From Rhyzopertha dominica (lineage: Eukaryota > Arthropoda > Insecta > Coleoptera > Bostrichidae): 64,000 bases of DNA. The translations under genes and the position numbers were made by a program. Of the stretch, positions 51,818 through 63,197 are shown piece after piece; positions within the stretch are counted from its first letter, which is position 1; each line of letters starts with the position of its first letter. The stretch spans positions 7,626,001 to 7,690,000 of the forward strand of contig QCXZ01000137.1 in NCBI GenBank assembly GCA_025024175.1, given 5' to 3'. The notes beneath the pieces are model-generated. The model saw only the letters and a program-made list of their open reading frames with translations. It did no database searches and had not been told where the DNA came from.

Positions 51818-54800
51818 CTGTAACAAATGTTGAAAAAATTATCCTTAAAAATAATCTACAATGACAGGTACTGCTACTCTTTAAGATAAGGGAATGCTGC
51901 ATTTGACTTTGTTGGTTAAGAAATGCCCATTCGTAAACTTAGAAGAGTCAAAACATAAATTTTAAACATTATTTTCTATGAAGGTACTTTTTATATGATT
52001 CCGTAAATATTACTATTAATTATGTTCGAGAAAATATGTTTTTTCATCCAATTACAACAGAAGATACTCATCTCCATGTATGCAGGATGAAATCTAAAGA
52101 CTCTTCTGACATTTACGGAATTACAACCCGTCTTGTAAAAGCCGTCATAGACACAATAATAATTCCACTCACAGAAATCTACAACAATTGTCTAACAAAA
52201 GGAGTTTTCCCAGATGAAATGAAAATAGCCCGTGTGTGTCAAGTTTTCAAAAAAGGCCAATCAAGCGAGCCCATATATTACAGACCAATTGCAATTCTGC
52301 CAGTCTTTGGTAAAATATTTGAGTCATTAATAGCAGAACAAATGCAAAATTTTCTCATCAAACAAAGCTATCTCTCGATACAACAATACGGCTTCACAAA
52401 ACAAAAGAGTACTGGGGACCTATGCAGGGAACTTCTACGTTACATAACGGAAGCCTTTGAGCAGCACCACACATGCCAAGTTGAAATGTGTGACTTATCC
52501 AAGGCTTTTGATTGCATGTCACATGAAGTGTTTTTACAAAAGGCAGAACATTATGGGTTCAGAGGAACGGCCAACAACATTATAAANACATATTTAACAA
52601 ATCGAACACAAATCGTGTCACATAATGGTGCAGTTAGTCAATCACTGAATATGCATTATGGAGTGCCACAGGGCTCTATACTAGGACCACTCTTTTTCAA
52701 TCTGTATGTCAACGACGTGCCTGCAAACTTAAATACGTTATGTCTTCTATATGCAGACGACACAACTATTGCTACCCACGACAGAAATCCTGAAATAGCT
52801 CTGTGCAAACTTCAGGAAAATCATAAAGCAGCACAAATATGGTTCTCAGCAAAACGGTCTTAAACTAAATGAGGCAAAAACAGTACACGACAGGTTCACA
52901 TCATCACGTAAAATGGGTCCCTCTGGAGTTGCAAAGCTCCTAGGATTGCATCTAGACACAAGATTGACTTGGAAAACACACTGCGATGAACTGGCAAGTA
53001 AACTCAGCAAAGTAATCTAAGCAATTAGGTGCATCCGAAAGACTGTCAACTGGGAAGCTGCATTAATCACATACAATGCGATGTTCCACTCCAATTTAAC
53101 GTACATCATCGAAGTATGGGCAAACTCTGCTCATACAAGAAATATATTGCTGTTGCAGAAAAAGGTCGTTCGAGCCCTGGAAGGAGCTCCTCAGACATCC
53201 CCAAGCAGACCACTATTTAAAAAATACCAAATACTGACAATGACAGCAGAATACACAATTAGGCAAATAATAACCATACACTGTATGAAGGACCAGTTTC
53301 AGCAAAGAGAAGAGGCTCACCAACACCATATTAGAGCGTACAGAAACCTCTCCGTAACTAGACACAGGCTAGTGACGTCCGAAAAACAATCCCTCAATCT
53401 ACAGCTATACAACAAGTTGCCTAGTGGCTGGCGGGACCTGACGACTCCAACCCTAAAGAAAAATTTGAAGGGTTTGTTTTTGGACAACCCCTTATATACC
53501 ACGCAGGAATTCTTTAAACTGGAAATCCTATAATACATATATTACATGTATTTTGACTTATCTGCGATGCAGAAAAAATAAATTATTATTATTAATGAAA
53601 AGGAAGTTCAGCTGTGTGCCCGAGTTCATAATAGTTCGGACAGTAGACAACTAGAATGTATATGAGCAAGAAATGCTTAAATCATAACTACAACATTAAT
53701 TCTTTAGGAGGTACACATTATTTATGTAGTGATGTGTTCTTTTAACATAACTTAATCGTATGTAAGTTAAGTTATATTCATAAATATATAGCTTTTTATA
53801 AATAACTGAATTAATACTGAGTAACCCCTACTCTGGTGTTAATAACAGCTTGTATTCACTTATTTCATTGTTCCCACATGCTCTAAGCATGTTTCTTTCT
53901 GCAATTTACTTTCCAAATCTTAAACTGTGCGAGGAGGATACTTGCATAACTTTCAATGGACGATCACTTTTCTTCTTTTCACAAACATTTTTAGTTGTCT
54001 TGTAGAGAGTGATAATACCATGCACAAAGCGCAAATCTTCATTCAAAGATGCACCATGTGCCATGACTCTTAACACCACTAATGAAACTGACATGCATCT
54101 GTCAATTCTGTTCCTGATCTTTTTATTTCCCTTCGTCTGAACTGTTACGACTCATTTTTGACGTTTCCCAACTATTATAGATCAGTACTAGAGAGTCTAT
54201 GAAGTGTTTCATTGTCAAAGCTGAGCATATCAATCTATAATGCAACATTTATGATGTACAATATAAATTAGGAAAAGTCTCAAATTTTTTTGTGATTGAA
54301 ATTTTATTGTCCGACCTGTCCGAACTATTGCGAGCTTAGGCTCGTATGTACAAAAAGATGGTGTGGTTTTTAGTATTGTTCAATGGCATAGTCTAAAATT
54401 ATTTTCATTCATATACTGTTTCAAAACTTAGATATTACTATTTTTTTGTATAAAAGGTTGGAAGCAGTTTTTTATGACAGACTTTATTTTGCTTTCCTTT
54501 TTTAAAATTTTTAGTTTGTTTAAAATATTAAAAGTAGGCAAATATGAAGTTTCTGTTTAGCAATCAAAAATCTACTCTTTATTACCCGGTATTTAAATTA
54601 CTAATTTTTATAGACATATTGCNAGTTTAGTTGAAATTTCCTAATAATGACTGTTTCAACATATAAAGCATAGAACCCTGAGGAATTCCAGTCAATTTTA
54701 ACAATTTTTTACTGTTTTGTTACTGAAAAAGAACATCAACCGGCAGCAATAACTGACCTCTCATGTCAGTATTTTACTTAATTAATCAAACTTCTTTCTG

Positions 54801-57800
54801 GAATTAGTTAATAATGTTCTGTAAAAAAATCCTACCTGTCATAAACATAATCTGAAAAAGATGTATAATTTTTACAGTGCTCGCAAAAATTCAGATAATT
54901 CCATTATTATATTTAATAAAATATGGCACTAAAAATGATCATTTAAGACTGAATGCTCTGTCGACTTGAAATTAAATAAAGTGGAGAGGTTAGTTAATTG
55001 TTAATAATACTAATGTTTTTCGATTTTGTGTTCTTAATGAAGCCATTTCGAAACAGAACCTTTTATTTTCCAGTGTTGGTATCACTAAAAAACTCCAAGG
55101 GAATATCATACAAACTCCACCTGGTAACGTCGTAGCCGTCACGGGTCTTGTCAAAATCGACAATTAGCCAACGTAAGCATGGCAGGCTAAATTTCCCAAA
55201 ATTTTTGATTTTTATTAAATTTCTCTTATTCTTTTTGTGTAGAAGACGAAAATCATGCAAAACAGAAAAATGTACCAAAAATCCATTTCATAAGGTCCTT
55301 TGTCGCACTCATCCGTTATAAAACTCACCTTTAGCTAGTTTTGTAAAAGTTTGATGCGTGCGACAAAATGGCACCTTATGAAACTAGTTTTTTAATATAC
55401 TATTAAATATTCAGAATTATTAAAATGTTACTAAAAAATCATTATTTTTTTTTGGTAAGACTATGGACACCTAAGGCTATAATTTTTAGGAATATCTCTA
55501 CTTACGAAACTATCCATTTAAAATTTTCAGATTACAATAACCAACACCTGGAAAAATATGTAAAGTGGCAGCATTTAAGGGAATGCTTACGAAAAAAGCA
55601 AGTAAGACAAAATTTATAATGCAATAAACAAGAGATTTATTAAATTAAGAAAATACGAGAATCCTACTTTAATGCAAGAATAGGAAGTTTGATCATCAAT
55701 TCATGACTATGTATATTGTTAATACATGAGTATGACTTTTTCTTCTATGGATCAGTTACCTTCAAAATAAAAAAAAATCAACGTAAAAATAACTCACCAG
55801 CACTTGAAATTGCTTTTGCTGCTCGGCCAGCTCCTGTAACAGCTTGTCGCTTTCTGTCCTCAGTTGCACCACCTGATCTCTCATATCGAAACTTCCAGTG
55901 CTCTTACTCGACTTCCCCGAATTAACTGTACTCGGTGAACTGTTATTGGCCAAGTTCTCCCCCAGTTCGGGAGAAAGCACCGTTATCGCAGCCTGGACGC
56001 ATGATCTGACCAAATTATCAAGAGCAAACATCCAGTGGGGTTTTATAGTGTGATGTCTAAGTACTTCGTTCACCGACTCCTGGTACAGGTAAATCGCGAA
56101 CTGTAACTGATTAATGGCAGTCGCGTCGAAGTCCAGCTCCTCCTTGAGCTGTCGCACGGCGTTCTCCACCACCGACATCGACTGCTCCGTCAAGTAATCT
56201 TTCAAACCTTCCATGAGCCTCGTCAAGTGTTTTGTGGTCAGGACGGTCTCGCCCAGGTACTTGTCCCTGATTTTCTGCATCCAGAGATCGCAGATTTTGT
56301 TACCGTCCTGAGCGAGGACCTTGGACAAGGTCGTCCGTCTTTGGGAGTCTTTTTTGAGGAGATAGAAACCATCCGATTCTTGACCATTGTCAACTTCGGG
56401 AGAGAGTAAGGTGCCGGAGGAACCTCGTCGCTGAGTACCTTCCTGGTCGGGTTCCAAGTCTAAGGATGGGGTTGTTGCCAAACTGCTGCAGATGATAAAA
56501 TATTTTTTTTTGTATATTTAAGTTTCTGTGCAATTTTTTTATTTCATTGGTGTTTATGTAAATATCATTCCACTTTCTAAACAAAATCTAAAGACATTAG
56601 TAAAATTTGATCTTCAGTGTCGATAACCAGATTTTATAATATTTATATACATTATGGAATAAAATCTGGTTCTTAAAAGGTCATCTCATGCACAAAACTT
56701 TATGATCCGTTGAGTTTCATAAGACAAGCTATCATCAATTTCTTTAAATAGGAATCTTCTTTTTTATAGACCTTTGGATAGCTATAATTGCGATATAATA
56801 AAATTCATATGTTGGTTAACAAGTTTAAGGGGTAAATGACTTATTTTTGAGTCTGAAACTTCAACACATATTTAAAAATGAAACTTGCTCAAACAGTATG
56901 CCTCTAGTTTCACTTCTGTAATATTTTTTCTTATAAATATAAAAATAAGATGTTGGTAAATTATTCTTAAAAAAGTAGGTAAATATAATTTTCTTTTGGA
57001 TTTAAAGCATAGTCTTATTTTGGAAACATAAATTTGCAATATGGAATGGATTGAACGAAATAAAGAACTCGTTTTTAATTAACAACTTATTTAGACAACC
57101 AATGCATAATTTCGAATTAAAACCTTAATGGACCGTTGGATGATTTTATAACAAACATTAAGAAAGAGATTGTCACAGATTGCAGTATTTAAAAGCAAGC
57201 TTCACATACAATTAAAACGACGACAATTAGGCATTTGATAATGCACATGCAATGAACGATAGAGAGTAAACTATAATGCACATAAAGCCATAATTTTTTA
57301 TATAGAATAAATGAGCAATAAAGAGATGGAAAGCTGCAGTAGATTTGTTATCAGAACTATGTTCAAAGATGGATCAATAATTCTAACGTACTAACTTCAT
57401 AATTATGAAAAAATATACTGTTCAATAATTTACTAACTAAAAAAGATAATCCTTTATTACACCTATCATAAAAAGCAGAATTTAATGGCTTTTTCAATGC
57501 TTGATTGATATTTTGTCTATTGATATATTAGTAAGCAACCAAGTTTGTCACGTACGTGAAAGCACATTATTATTAAAAAAGAAAACAAAGCATGTATTGA
57601 AATACATACAATACTATACATATAATAATAAATGCCTAAAATTCTAACCAGTACAGTTGAAAGAAAACTTAGTAATGTTAGTAAAAAAAGGTTTCTACTT
57701 GGGGGAACAGTCATGATGCAAAATAATATTAAGAAATTATGCTATTTTACATGTCATAGAAAGTAATTATCCCAACATATACATTTTAAGAAGAACTTTA

Positions 57801-60800
57801 CTTTGATAGCAAAGTATTGTATTCTACAAGAAATTACTCAAATGCTAAAATCTTAATGGTTTCCACTGATTATGAAAAAGGCAATGAATAAAATGTTTCT
57901 CAGCATTAAAAAATTGAAATTTTATATCAATTACATAGTTATTTTCCTAATTTTAAATGCAATCCCTCTCTGGTTATCATTGTGATTATTATCGTATTTA
58001 ATAATGTATAAAAAACTTAATAAAACACAAAATTTTCTCCTTAAGCTGCTACCGCTATTTAGCTGTATTTGAAAATAATTTTAAGCTGTTGTTATTTGTA
58101 CATTTGGATTTGACAATCCATCTCAGTCAACAGACTTTAATCCTATCACTAACTTTAGCTTGAATTTAGTATGGATATTTAGACTTTACAGTCTGGTAAT
58201 TAGAAACAATAGCTAATTAATTAATCATCATTACATGTATGCTATCAAGAAGTGTAACTATATTGTTACTGCATATGATATTGATAAAACCCAAATCATT
58301 AACACAGTTAAATATGAAAATATTAAAATAACATAAGTAAAATATAAATAATCCACAACAAATTTAAAATTTCTTAAGCTCCTTCAAAAGAGTTGCTAAT
58401 TATAATAATAGTATAGTTAAACAATCTTTAAAAGAGCAAAACAAAAATTACTATAAATACAATAAGGTTACAGCAATGATACCATGAAATCAAAAAGTGA
58501 TTAGTAAAAGTGCCAAAAGGTAAACAAGAGAGAAATGTAATTCGGGTGCAATGAGTTCGTAAACAAGTGTGACTAAAACAATTAGTAAAGTGTATGAAAA
58601 AGCACATAGGTTACCTGTTGAAAGACAGCGCAGAAGGCATTTGTATTGGAGGNAGAATGGGTNCTCGACTATGTGAACTGNTGCAAGTTAATCATGATTA
58701 TTATTACCACAANCAAACAATGCCGTGTAGTCATAACCTATAAAAGGCTTTCGAGTACATTACAACAGAACTCAACACTTTCAACACAAAGCACACAAGC
58801 AATTTACCATGAGTATTTGAATTTCCATTCATCACTGTTAATCAGAAGCAATTTTGTGAGGAACATGTCTTCTCTGAACATGCCACATGGAGCAAATGAA
58901 AACAAATGACTTTTTGTGTTTGTTTTTTTTCTGGTGAAAGTTCTTTTCATGTGGTCCTGAAATTACAATGGCAGATAACTTACTCTGGGTCTGGTGTTGT
59001 AGGGGTCTGGTTTGGTGCACTTGAATGTCCTGGTATCCTGATAGTAGCCCTCTCAGCAGGTACTGACACGCTCCTGTTGAATTCTGTGTTTAAACGTACG
59101 CTCTTCTTCCTTTCGCCTGTGGACATGAGCAGGAAAAAATTGAGGAAATGTTTTCTCTTTTAAAAATTAGACAGTAGTGTTTATTTAACACACAACTATA
59201 CTGATATTGCATTATCTGCATACAAGTGTTATTTTGGAATAATTATATAAAAGAATCTTTCAAAGTACTCTTTTGTCTTTTAGACATTTTAAATAGTGTA
59301 TTACTTTAAAATGCATGTCTATGCTATGCTGTGCTGTCTATACCTCAACCTCAACACCTCAACCAACTATAGATAGATCTATTTTGCTGTCATTACAGCT
59401 CATCAATGCAGTTTAGGTCTAGTGTAGACAGCACGGCATAGAACTGGTTTTGCTTATATACCAAGGCAATGGTATGATGTAAGTAAGAATTTAGGATGGC
59501 AATGTCATCTATCAGCATTACACTGCCATGATGACAAAGCCACCTAGCTGCCTAAACGGGTACTACTTCCTAAAGGAAGTGTATTACTTTAGTACAAAAA
59601 GAATACAGAATGCTGTATTTGGTACAGGGTGTCTCATTAGTGTGACATTCTTCTTTAACTTTCTTTAACTACAACACTTAGTAATGTTCCAAAGTTGAAA
59701 TATTAACAAGTGTTATGATTGTTATATTATGGGTAAAATGTTTCATTTAACAGTCGAACGAGTCAACTCAACATACTTCTTTACTTACACAAAAAGAGAT
59801 CATCCAGTAGCTGCTGCGCAGTGGCCCTTTTCACAGGATCTGGCTCGAAGCATCTCAGAATAAACGACCTCGCCCTATCAGACAACTCTTCAGGTACTTG
59901 AGGATGGGCCTTGTAATAGCCAACTTTAAACACTGCGGCCTGTGGAGAACCCAGCTCAATAAATGGTGGCTTTCCAGTAGCCATCTCCACCACAGTACAA
60001 CCGAGCGACCAAATATCAGCTGGAGCACCATATCCTCTTTGTCCCTTGTCAATTACCTCCGGAGCCATGTACTGCAAGGTTCCAGTGAATGTTTCTGTAC
60101 TTGGACAAAGACCCGCCAGACGTTTCGAGGTACCAAAATCTGATATTTTTACAACTCCACTGTATGTGTTTACCAGGACGTTGTCACCCTTGATGTCACG
60201 ATGGACGATTTTTTGATCGTGGAGATATTTTAGCCCCTCTAGAATTTGTCGGGTGTAGTATGCCATTGTGTGCTCGTTCTCTTTCAAAGGGCCCCATTTC
60301 GATCTCAATAAGGCACTTAGTGAACCTGCAAGAATTTCTCTTTGTTCAATTTCTCAAAATAATTATTGAAATCTTTAAGCTTCTTTATTATATGACAACA
60401 AATTTTTTAACAACTTTTCATAATTTATCATTTTTGACATCAGAATAGGATGTATTATAATCTAAGCATTTAATGAAATACTCCATATTCTATTAAAAAA
60501 AAAAGGTGTGTAATAGCTTGTTTGTGGATTATAAATTTTAGTTTTTTGTTTTTCAAAGTTTTGAAGACTGATTGTTATAAAGTACATGACAAAAATAAAT
60601 AAATTATTACAGATATATTACACATGCATTAATACTGTGGCAATGTCGAGATTAAGGAATTACATTGCATAGGAATTTGAGAATAGTATTTATACTTTTC
60701 AAACATAAAAAAAATATGACAGTTAAAATATTAGATAACTTAGGTAACCTTTACTTCTGCAATAACTCCATCTGTTACCAGAAAACTACACTCAAGATTG

Positions 60801-62091
60801 TCAAGACTTGTGATACTAATATATCCTGCTAAAGTGAGATAACACAGGTCGAGAAAAATTTGTTTTAGTTTGTGTTTCTGTTTTAATGCATAAATTCTGA
60901 TTCCAAGCATCAAAAAAATATCCATTTTAGACTCATAAAGTTGTCTTTTGTCTGTTTTAAATTGATAAGTAAGTTCTGAAGATTTTAATTAATTGTATAA
61001 GCAGCAGGTGGCTGCATGTTAAAACAAAAAGGCGGTAAGTTCCGTATCATTTGCATAGTGCACAGTAGTGTTTACTTGTCTGTTACAGTATTAATAACAG
61101 TTTTTGAGTGTCACTAAATCAAAAAATGCCAAGACGATGTAATAATGATGTTGATTCATTTCTTTTCGTTGTGGTGAAAATTTTCCCTTCGGAAATAAGA
61201 TAAAAAAATGGATGCAAAAATGCTTTAAAGTCTGAAAAAAATTTAGCCCTAAGAAAAAGATTTAGATCATACTGTGTATTATACTGCACTTGATTGTGGT
61301 AAATAAATATTATTATTACAGAAAATAAATAATCATAATTAATGCCAATGCGCCTTAATTCTAATAATTTTTTCAATAAATAATAAATACAATATATATG
61401 CATTTTGTAAGCTTATTTCTCTCTGATATTAAATAAATAAATCCTATAAATGCATTTAAAACATTAATCACAAACACAACAAGAATTGACTAGTGTTCAG
61501 CCACTAACCTCCAGGTACTTGTTCCATGAATATCTTAAAGTAATTGTCCTCTGACAGCGATCCCAGGTACTGAACGATGTTGCGATGGCGCAACTGCGAG
61601 TGCAGCCTGATCTCTTCGTGTAAAGGCTGCACAGCGCCGAGATTCTTTTCAGGTACTTCTTTGACGGCGATGCGTACTTGTGTATTCAGGTCCCTGGCCG
61701 CGTACACCACACCATACGTGCCCTTGCCAAGCACGATCCTTTTACCCTGTTCGTCCCGTTCATACTCGTAACGGATGTCATTAGATTCCACCTCCAGTTC
61801 TACGATGCTCTCTTGCCCGGCAGTCAGCTCGAGAATCAGGTTAAAGAAGCGAGATCTGCAATTAACGGTCGTTTTATGATGTTCGTTGGATGTGTGTGGT
61901 AGGAAAAGGTACCTGCAAGCTTCCGATGGCAAGAATATTTGGAAATCGTCCGAATTGTGATGTACGTATAAAAAGAGGCAGCGCTCGTCCCTTTTATAGA
62001 AACTTACGCTTCGGATCATGTTCGAAGTGAACTCCCAGTTGTGGATTTGGGTACAGTTTCCTTTTAGTTGTTTTAAACAAACATTGGTTAC
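51473..62091 (-). CDS. Ask1: Apoptosis signal-regulating kinase 1 (MAP3K), C-terminal seven exons
   Basis: Seven minus-strand exons: 62091-61913, 61855-61509, 60325-59789, 59116-58984, 58677-58615, 56485-55798, 51817-51473. They join in phase to 763 codons plus stop. In order they hold the end of the central regulatory region, a Ser/Thr kinase domain, a linker with RSVSVP, a coiled-coil region and a C-terminal SAM-like domain. Kinase landmarks: [48 protein letters not shown] with the activation-loop Thr of ASK1, [12 protein letters not shown]1-family kinases respond to oxidative and ER stress and phosphorylate MKK4/7 and MKK3/6, feeding JNK and p38. The N-terminal half (roughly 600 residues in relatives) is not in the window. 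Introns 5 and 6 are rich in repeats, including an antisense LINE. The gene converges with Mp20. Confidence 0.95.
52000..53600 (+). pseudogene. 5'-truncated LINE with TTA-repeat tail, frameshifted
   Basis: A long open frame (52036-52863) covers most of a non-LTR reverse transcriptase: [86 protein letters not shown] with intact catalytic DD. After a frameshift near 52855 the C-terminal part continues to a stop at 53533 ([40 protein letters not shown]). The 3' tail is AATAAATTATTATTATTA at about 53577-53595. It is the best-preserved LINE here and so probably the youngest. It sits antisense in Ask1's last intron. Confidence 0.9.
53615..54345. mobile_element. Short inverted-repeat DNA element with Tc1-like remnants
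   Basis: CATAATAGTTCGGACAGTAG at about 53627 is matched inverted by CCTGTCCGAACTATTGCGAG at 54315-54334. Within lie minus-strand frames such as [20 protein letters not shown], reminiscent of the N-terminal part of a Tc1-like transposase. It begins about 20 bases after the LINE tail. The target duplication is not clear. Confidence 0.5.
54346..55797. other. No supported gene (Ask1 last intron)
   Basis: AT-rich intronic DNA with one ambiguous base at 54623. Nothing recognised. Confidence 0.5.
55798..56485 (-). CDS. Ask1: Ask1 exon: C-terminal helical/coiled-coil region
   Basis: 688 nt. Starts [17 protein letters not shown], then [36 protein letters not shown], and a long helical region ending in heptad-like [20 protein letters not shown]. 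The acceptor is a tandem CAGCAG (starts 56485 or 56482). Donor CTG|GTGAGT. Confidence 0.93.
56486..58614. other. No supported gene (Ask1 intron)
   Basis: About 2.1 kb of very AT-rich intron. No coding exon, repeat family or RNA gene recognised. Confidence 0.5.
58615..58677 (-). CDS. Ask1: Ask1 small exon (63 nt)
   Basis: Lies between an acceptor CANCAG and donor CAG|GTAACC. Reads [20 protein letters not shown] with two ambiguous bases inside (58653, 58664) and one in the acceptor (58681). Phase fits on both sides. It could be skipped only with a frame change (63 nt keeps the frame, so skipping would also be in frame). Confidence 0.7.
58984..59116 (-). CDS. Ask1: Ask1 exon: linker with 14-3-3-type motif
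   Basis: Reads [20 protein letters not shown] onward to [16 protein letters not shown] fits the mode-1 14-3-3 motif RSxpSxP and lies where vertebrate ASK1 has its inhibitory 14-3-3 site. Phases fit both neighbours. Short and easily missed. Confidence 0.88.
59117..59788. repeat. Ask1 intron with interspersed repeat
   Basis: Positions 59530-59575 match 17285-17330 (21 identical bases, then weaker similarity). A mariner-like terminus TACAGGGTG lies near 59624, so the repeat may belong to a small DNA transposon. No coding sequence. Confidence 0.5.
59789..60325 (-). CDS. Ask1: Ask1 exon: kinase C-lobe
   Basis: Starts [20 protein letters not shown]. Contains [21 protein letters not shown], the activation loop with [11 protein letters not shown], and ends [12 protein letters not shown]. 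All kinase catalytic residues are present. Donor GTAAGT. Confidence 0.96.
60326..61508. other. No supported gene (Ask1 intron)
   Basis: AT-rich intron between the two kinase exons. No exon-like sequence or known repeat was seen. Confidence 0.5.
61509..61855 (-). CDS. Ask1: Ask1 exon: kinase N-lobe
   Basis: Starts [20 protein letters not shown]. Holds the glycine loop [10 protein letters not shown], the catalytic lysine in [10 protein letters not shown], the alpha-C Glu in [13 protein letters not shown], and ends at the hinge FMEQVPG. Donor GTTAGT. Confidence 0.95.
61913..62091 (-). CDS. Ask1: Ask1 exon: end of central regulatory region
   Basis: Acceptor TTTGTAG. Reads [20 protein letters not shown], then [20 protein letters not shown] and [16 protein letters not shown]. 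Donor CAG|GTACCT, followed by a 57-bp intron. It is the most upstream exon visible. Confidence 0.88.
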
Positions 62092-63031
62092 CTACAAATT
62101 CATATGGTAAGGGCAAAATAAAGAAAAATATTCTGTCCATCATACAATTAAAATTATTAAAAAATCCATAATATGTTTACTGTGTTAGTTAGAAACTTGA
62201 GTAATTTGTTCTTATGANAAGAGATAATATAGGGATGTCCCAAAACAACAAATGTAAAATAAATAATTGTGAAGATCCTTAAGAAAGGTTAGCTAAGGTG
62301 TTATGAAACAATGGGTAATACTTAAAAGTAAATATTCTAATTTTGCATACTAATTTTTTGTGCGGATAGCAAATGTGAAAATGCTTTAAGTGGGGCATTT
62401 ACTTGGAGCGATCGGGCAGAAATGTAAATTATGCAACCCATATTACCAGCGGGACATGGGACGTAAGAGGGTAGCCGATAGGTTGACATCGCGAAAAGAT
62501 CGTACGAGCAACAGACGGGCTAAACTAATATTCGAAAAATTGCTTGACTGTAGGGTGTGCATAAAAAAGTAAGCATGATATTAGTAACTTACTATGATAT
62601 TATACCAGGTTATTCAAAATATGGAATAACCCATTTATTTCTGTAAATATGAACTATATAACATTTCATTCTAACTGCATGATTTCTGTAGGAACTTTTA
62701 TAACAATTTTCCTTCCGCCTCCCCATTGCTTCGGCAAACAGTAAATTAATGTGAAAGAGCTTTTAACATTAAACTTGTCCCGTGTAATTACTAATTAGAC
62801 ATACAATCTTAGAAATCCAGTCATATCGGAATAGATCGTATACCGCTCGATCATTCCCGACAGGATTGTATCTTATCCTCACTGTTCAGTGGATACCACG
62901 CGACGGACCTGGTGGGGATGGGCATTCGCATTCTGCTCTAGTGACGGACTCGTGCGANAGGNNTTGCGGTTTTAGATTTTTTGAATGTTTTTACTCATTT
63001 ATCGTGCTCATGTTTTTGGTAGTGTACAAAG
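62092..63031. other. No supported gene (Ask1 intron, upstream side)
   Basis: No Ask1 exon could be recognised. Ambiguous bases at 62218, 62958, 62962 and 62963. A slightly GC-richer patch lies at about 62400-62540 and 62820-62960 without a recognisable product. Confidence 0.45.
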
Positions 63032-63197
63032 AAATATGTAGCTAAAACGTGGAGTTCGAATTTTTCATTTATGTGCCTTAGTTTTCGAGAAATAGCTCGC
63101 CAAAAATACTCATTTTTAAGCAAAATATAACAACAAATATTTACATTACTGTACCAAATTCAGAAAAAACTCGAACTCTACGTTGTAGCTACATCTT
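63032..63197. repeat. Inverted repeat with 35-base arms
   Basis: Left arm (63032-63068) contains GTAGCTAAAACGTGGAGTTCGA; right arm (63162-63197) holds its near-inverse TCGAACTCTACGTTGTAGCTAC. The loop is about 95 bases. Probably a small foldback or transposon end. Confidence 0.6.
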
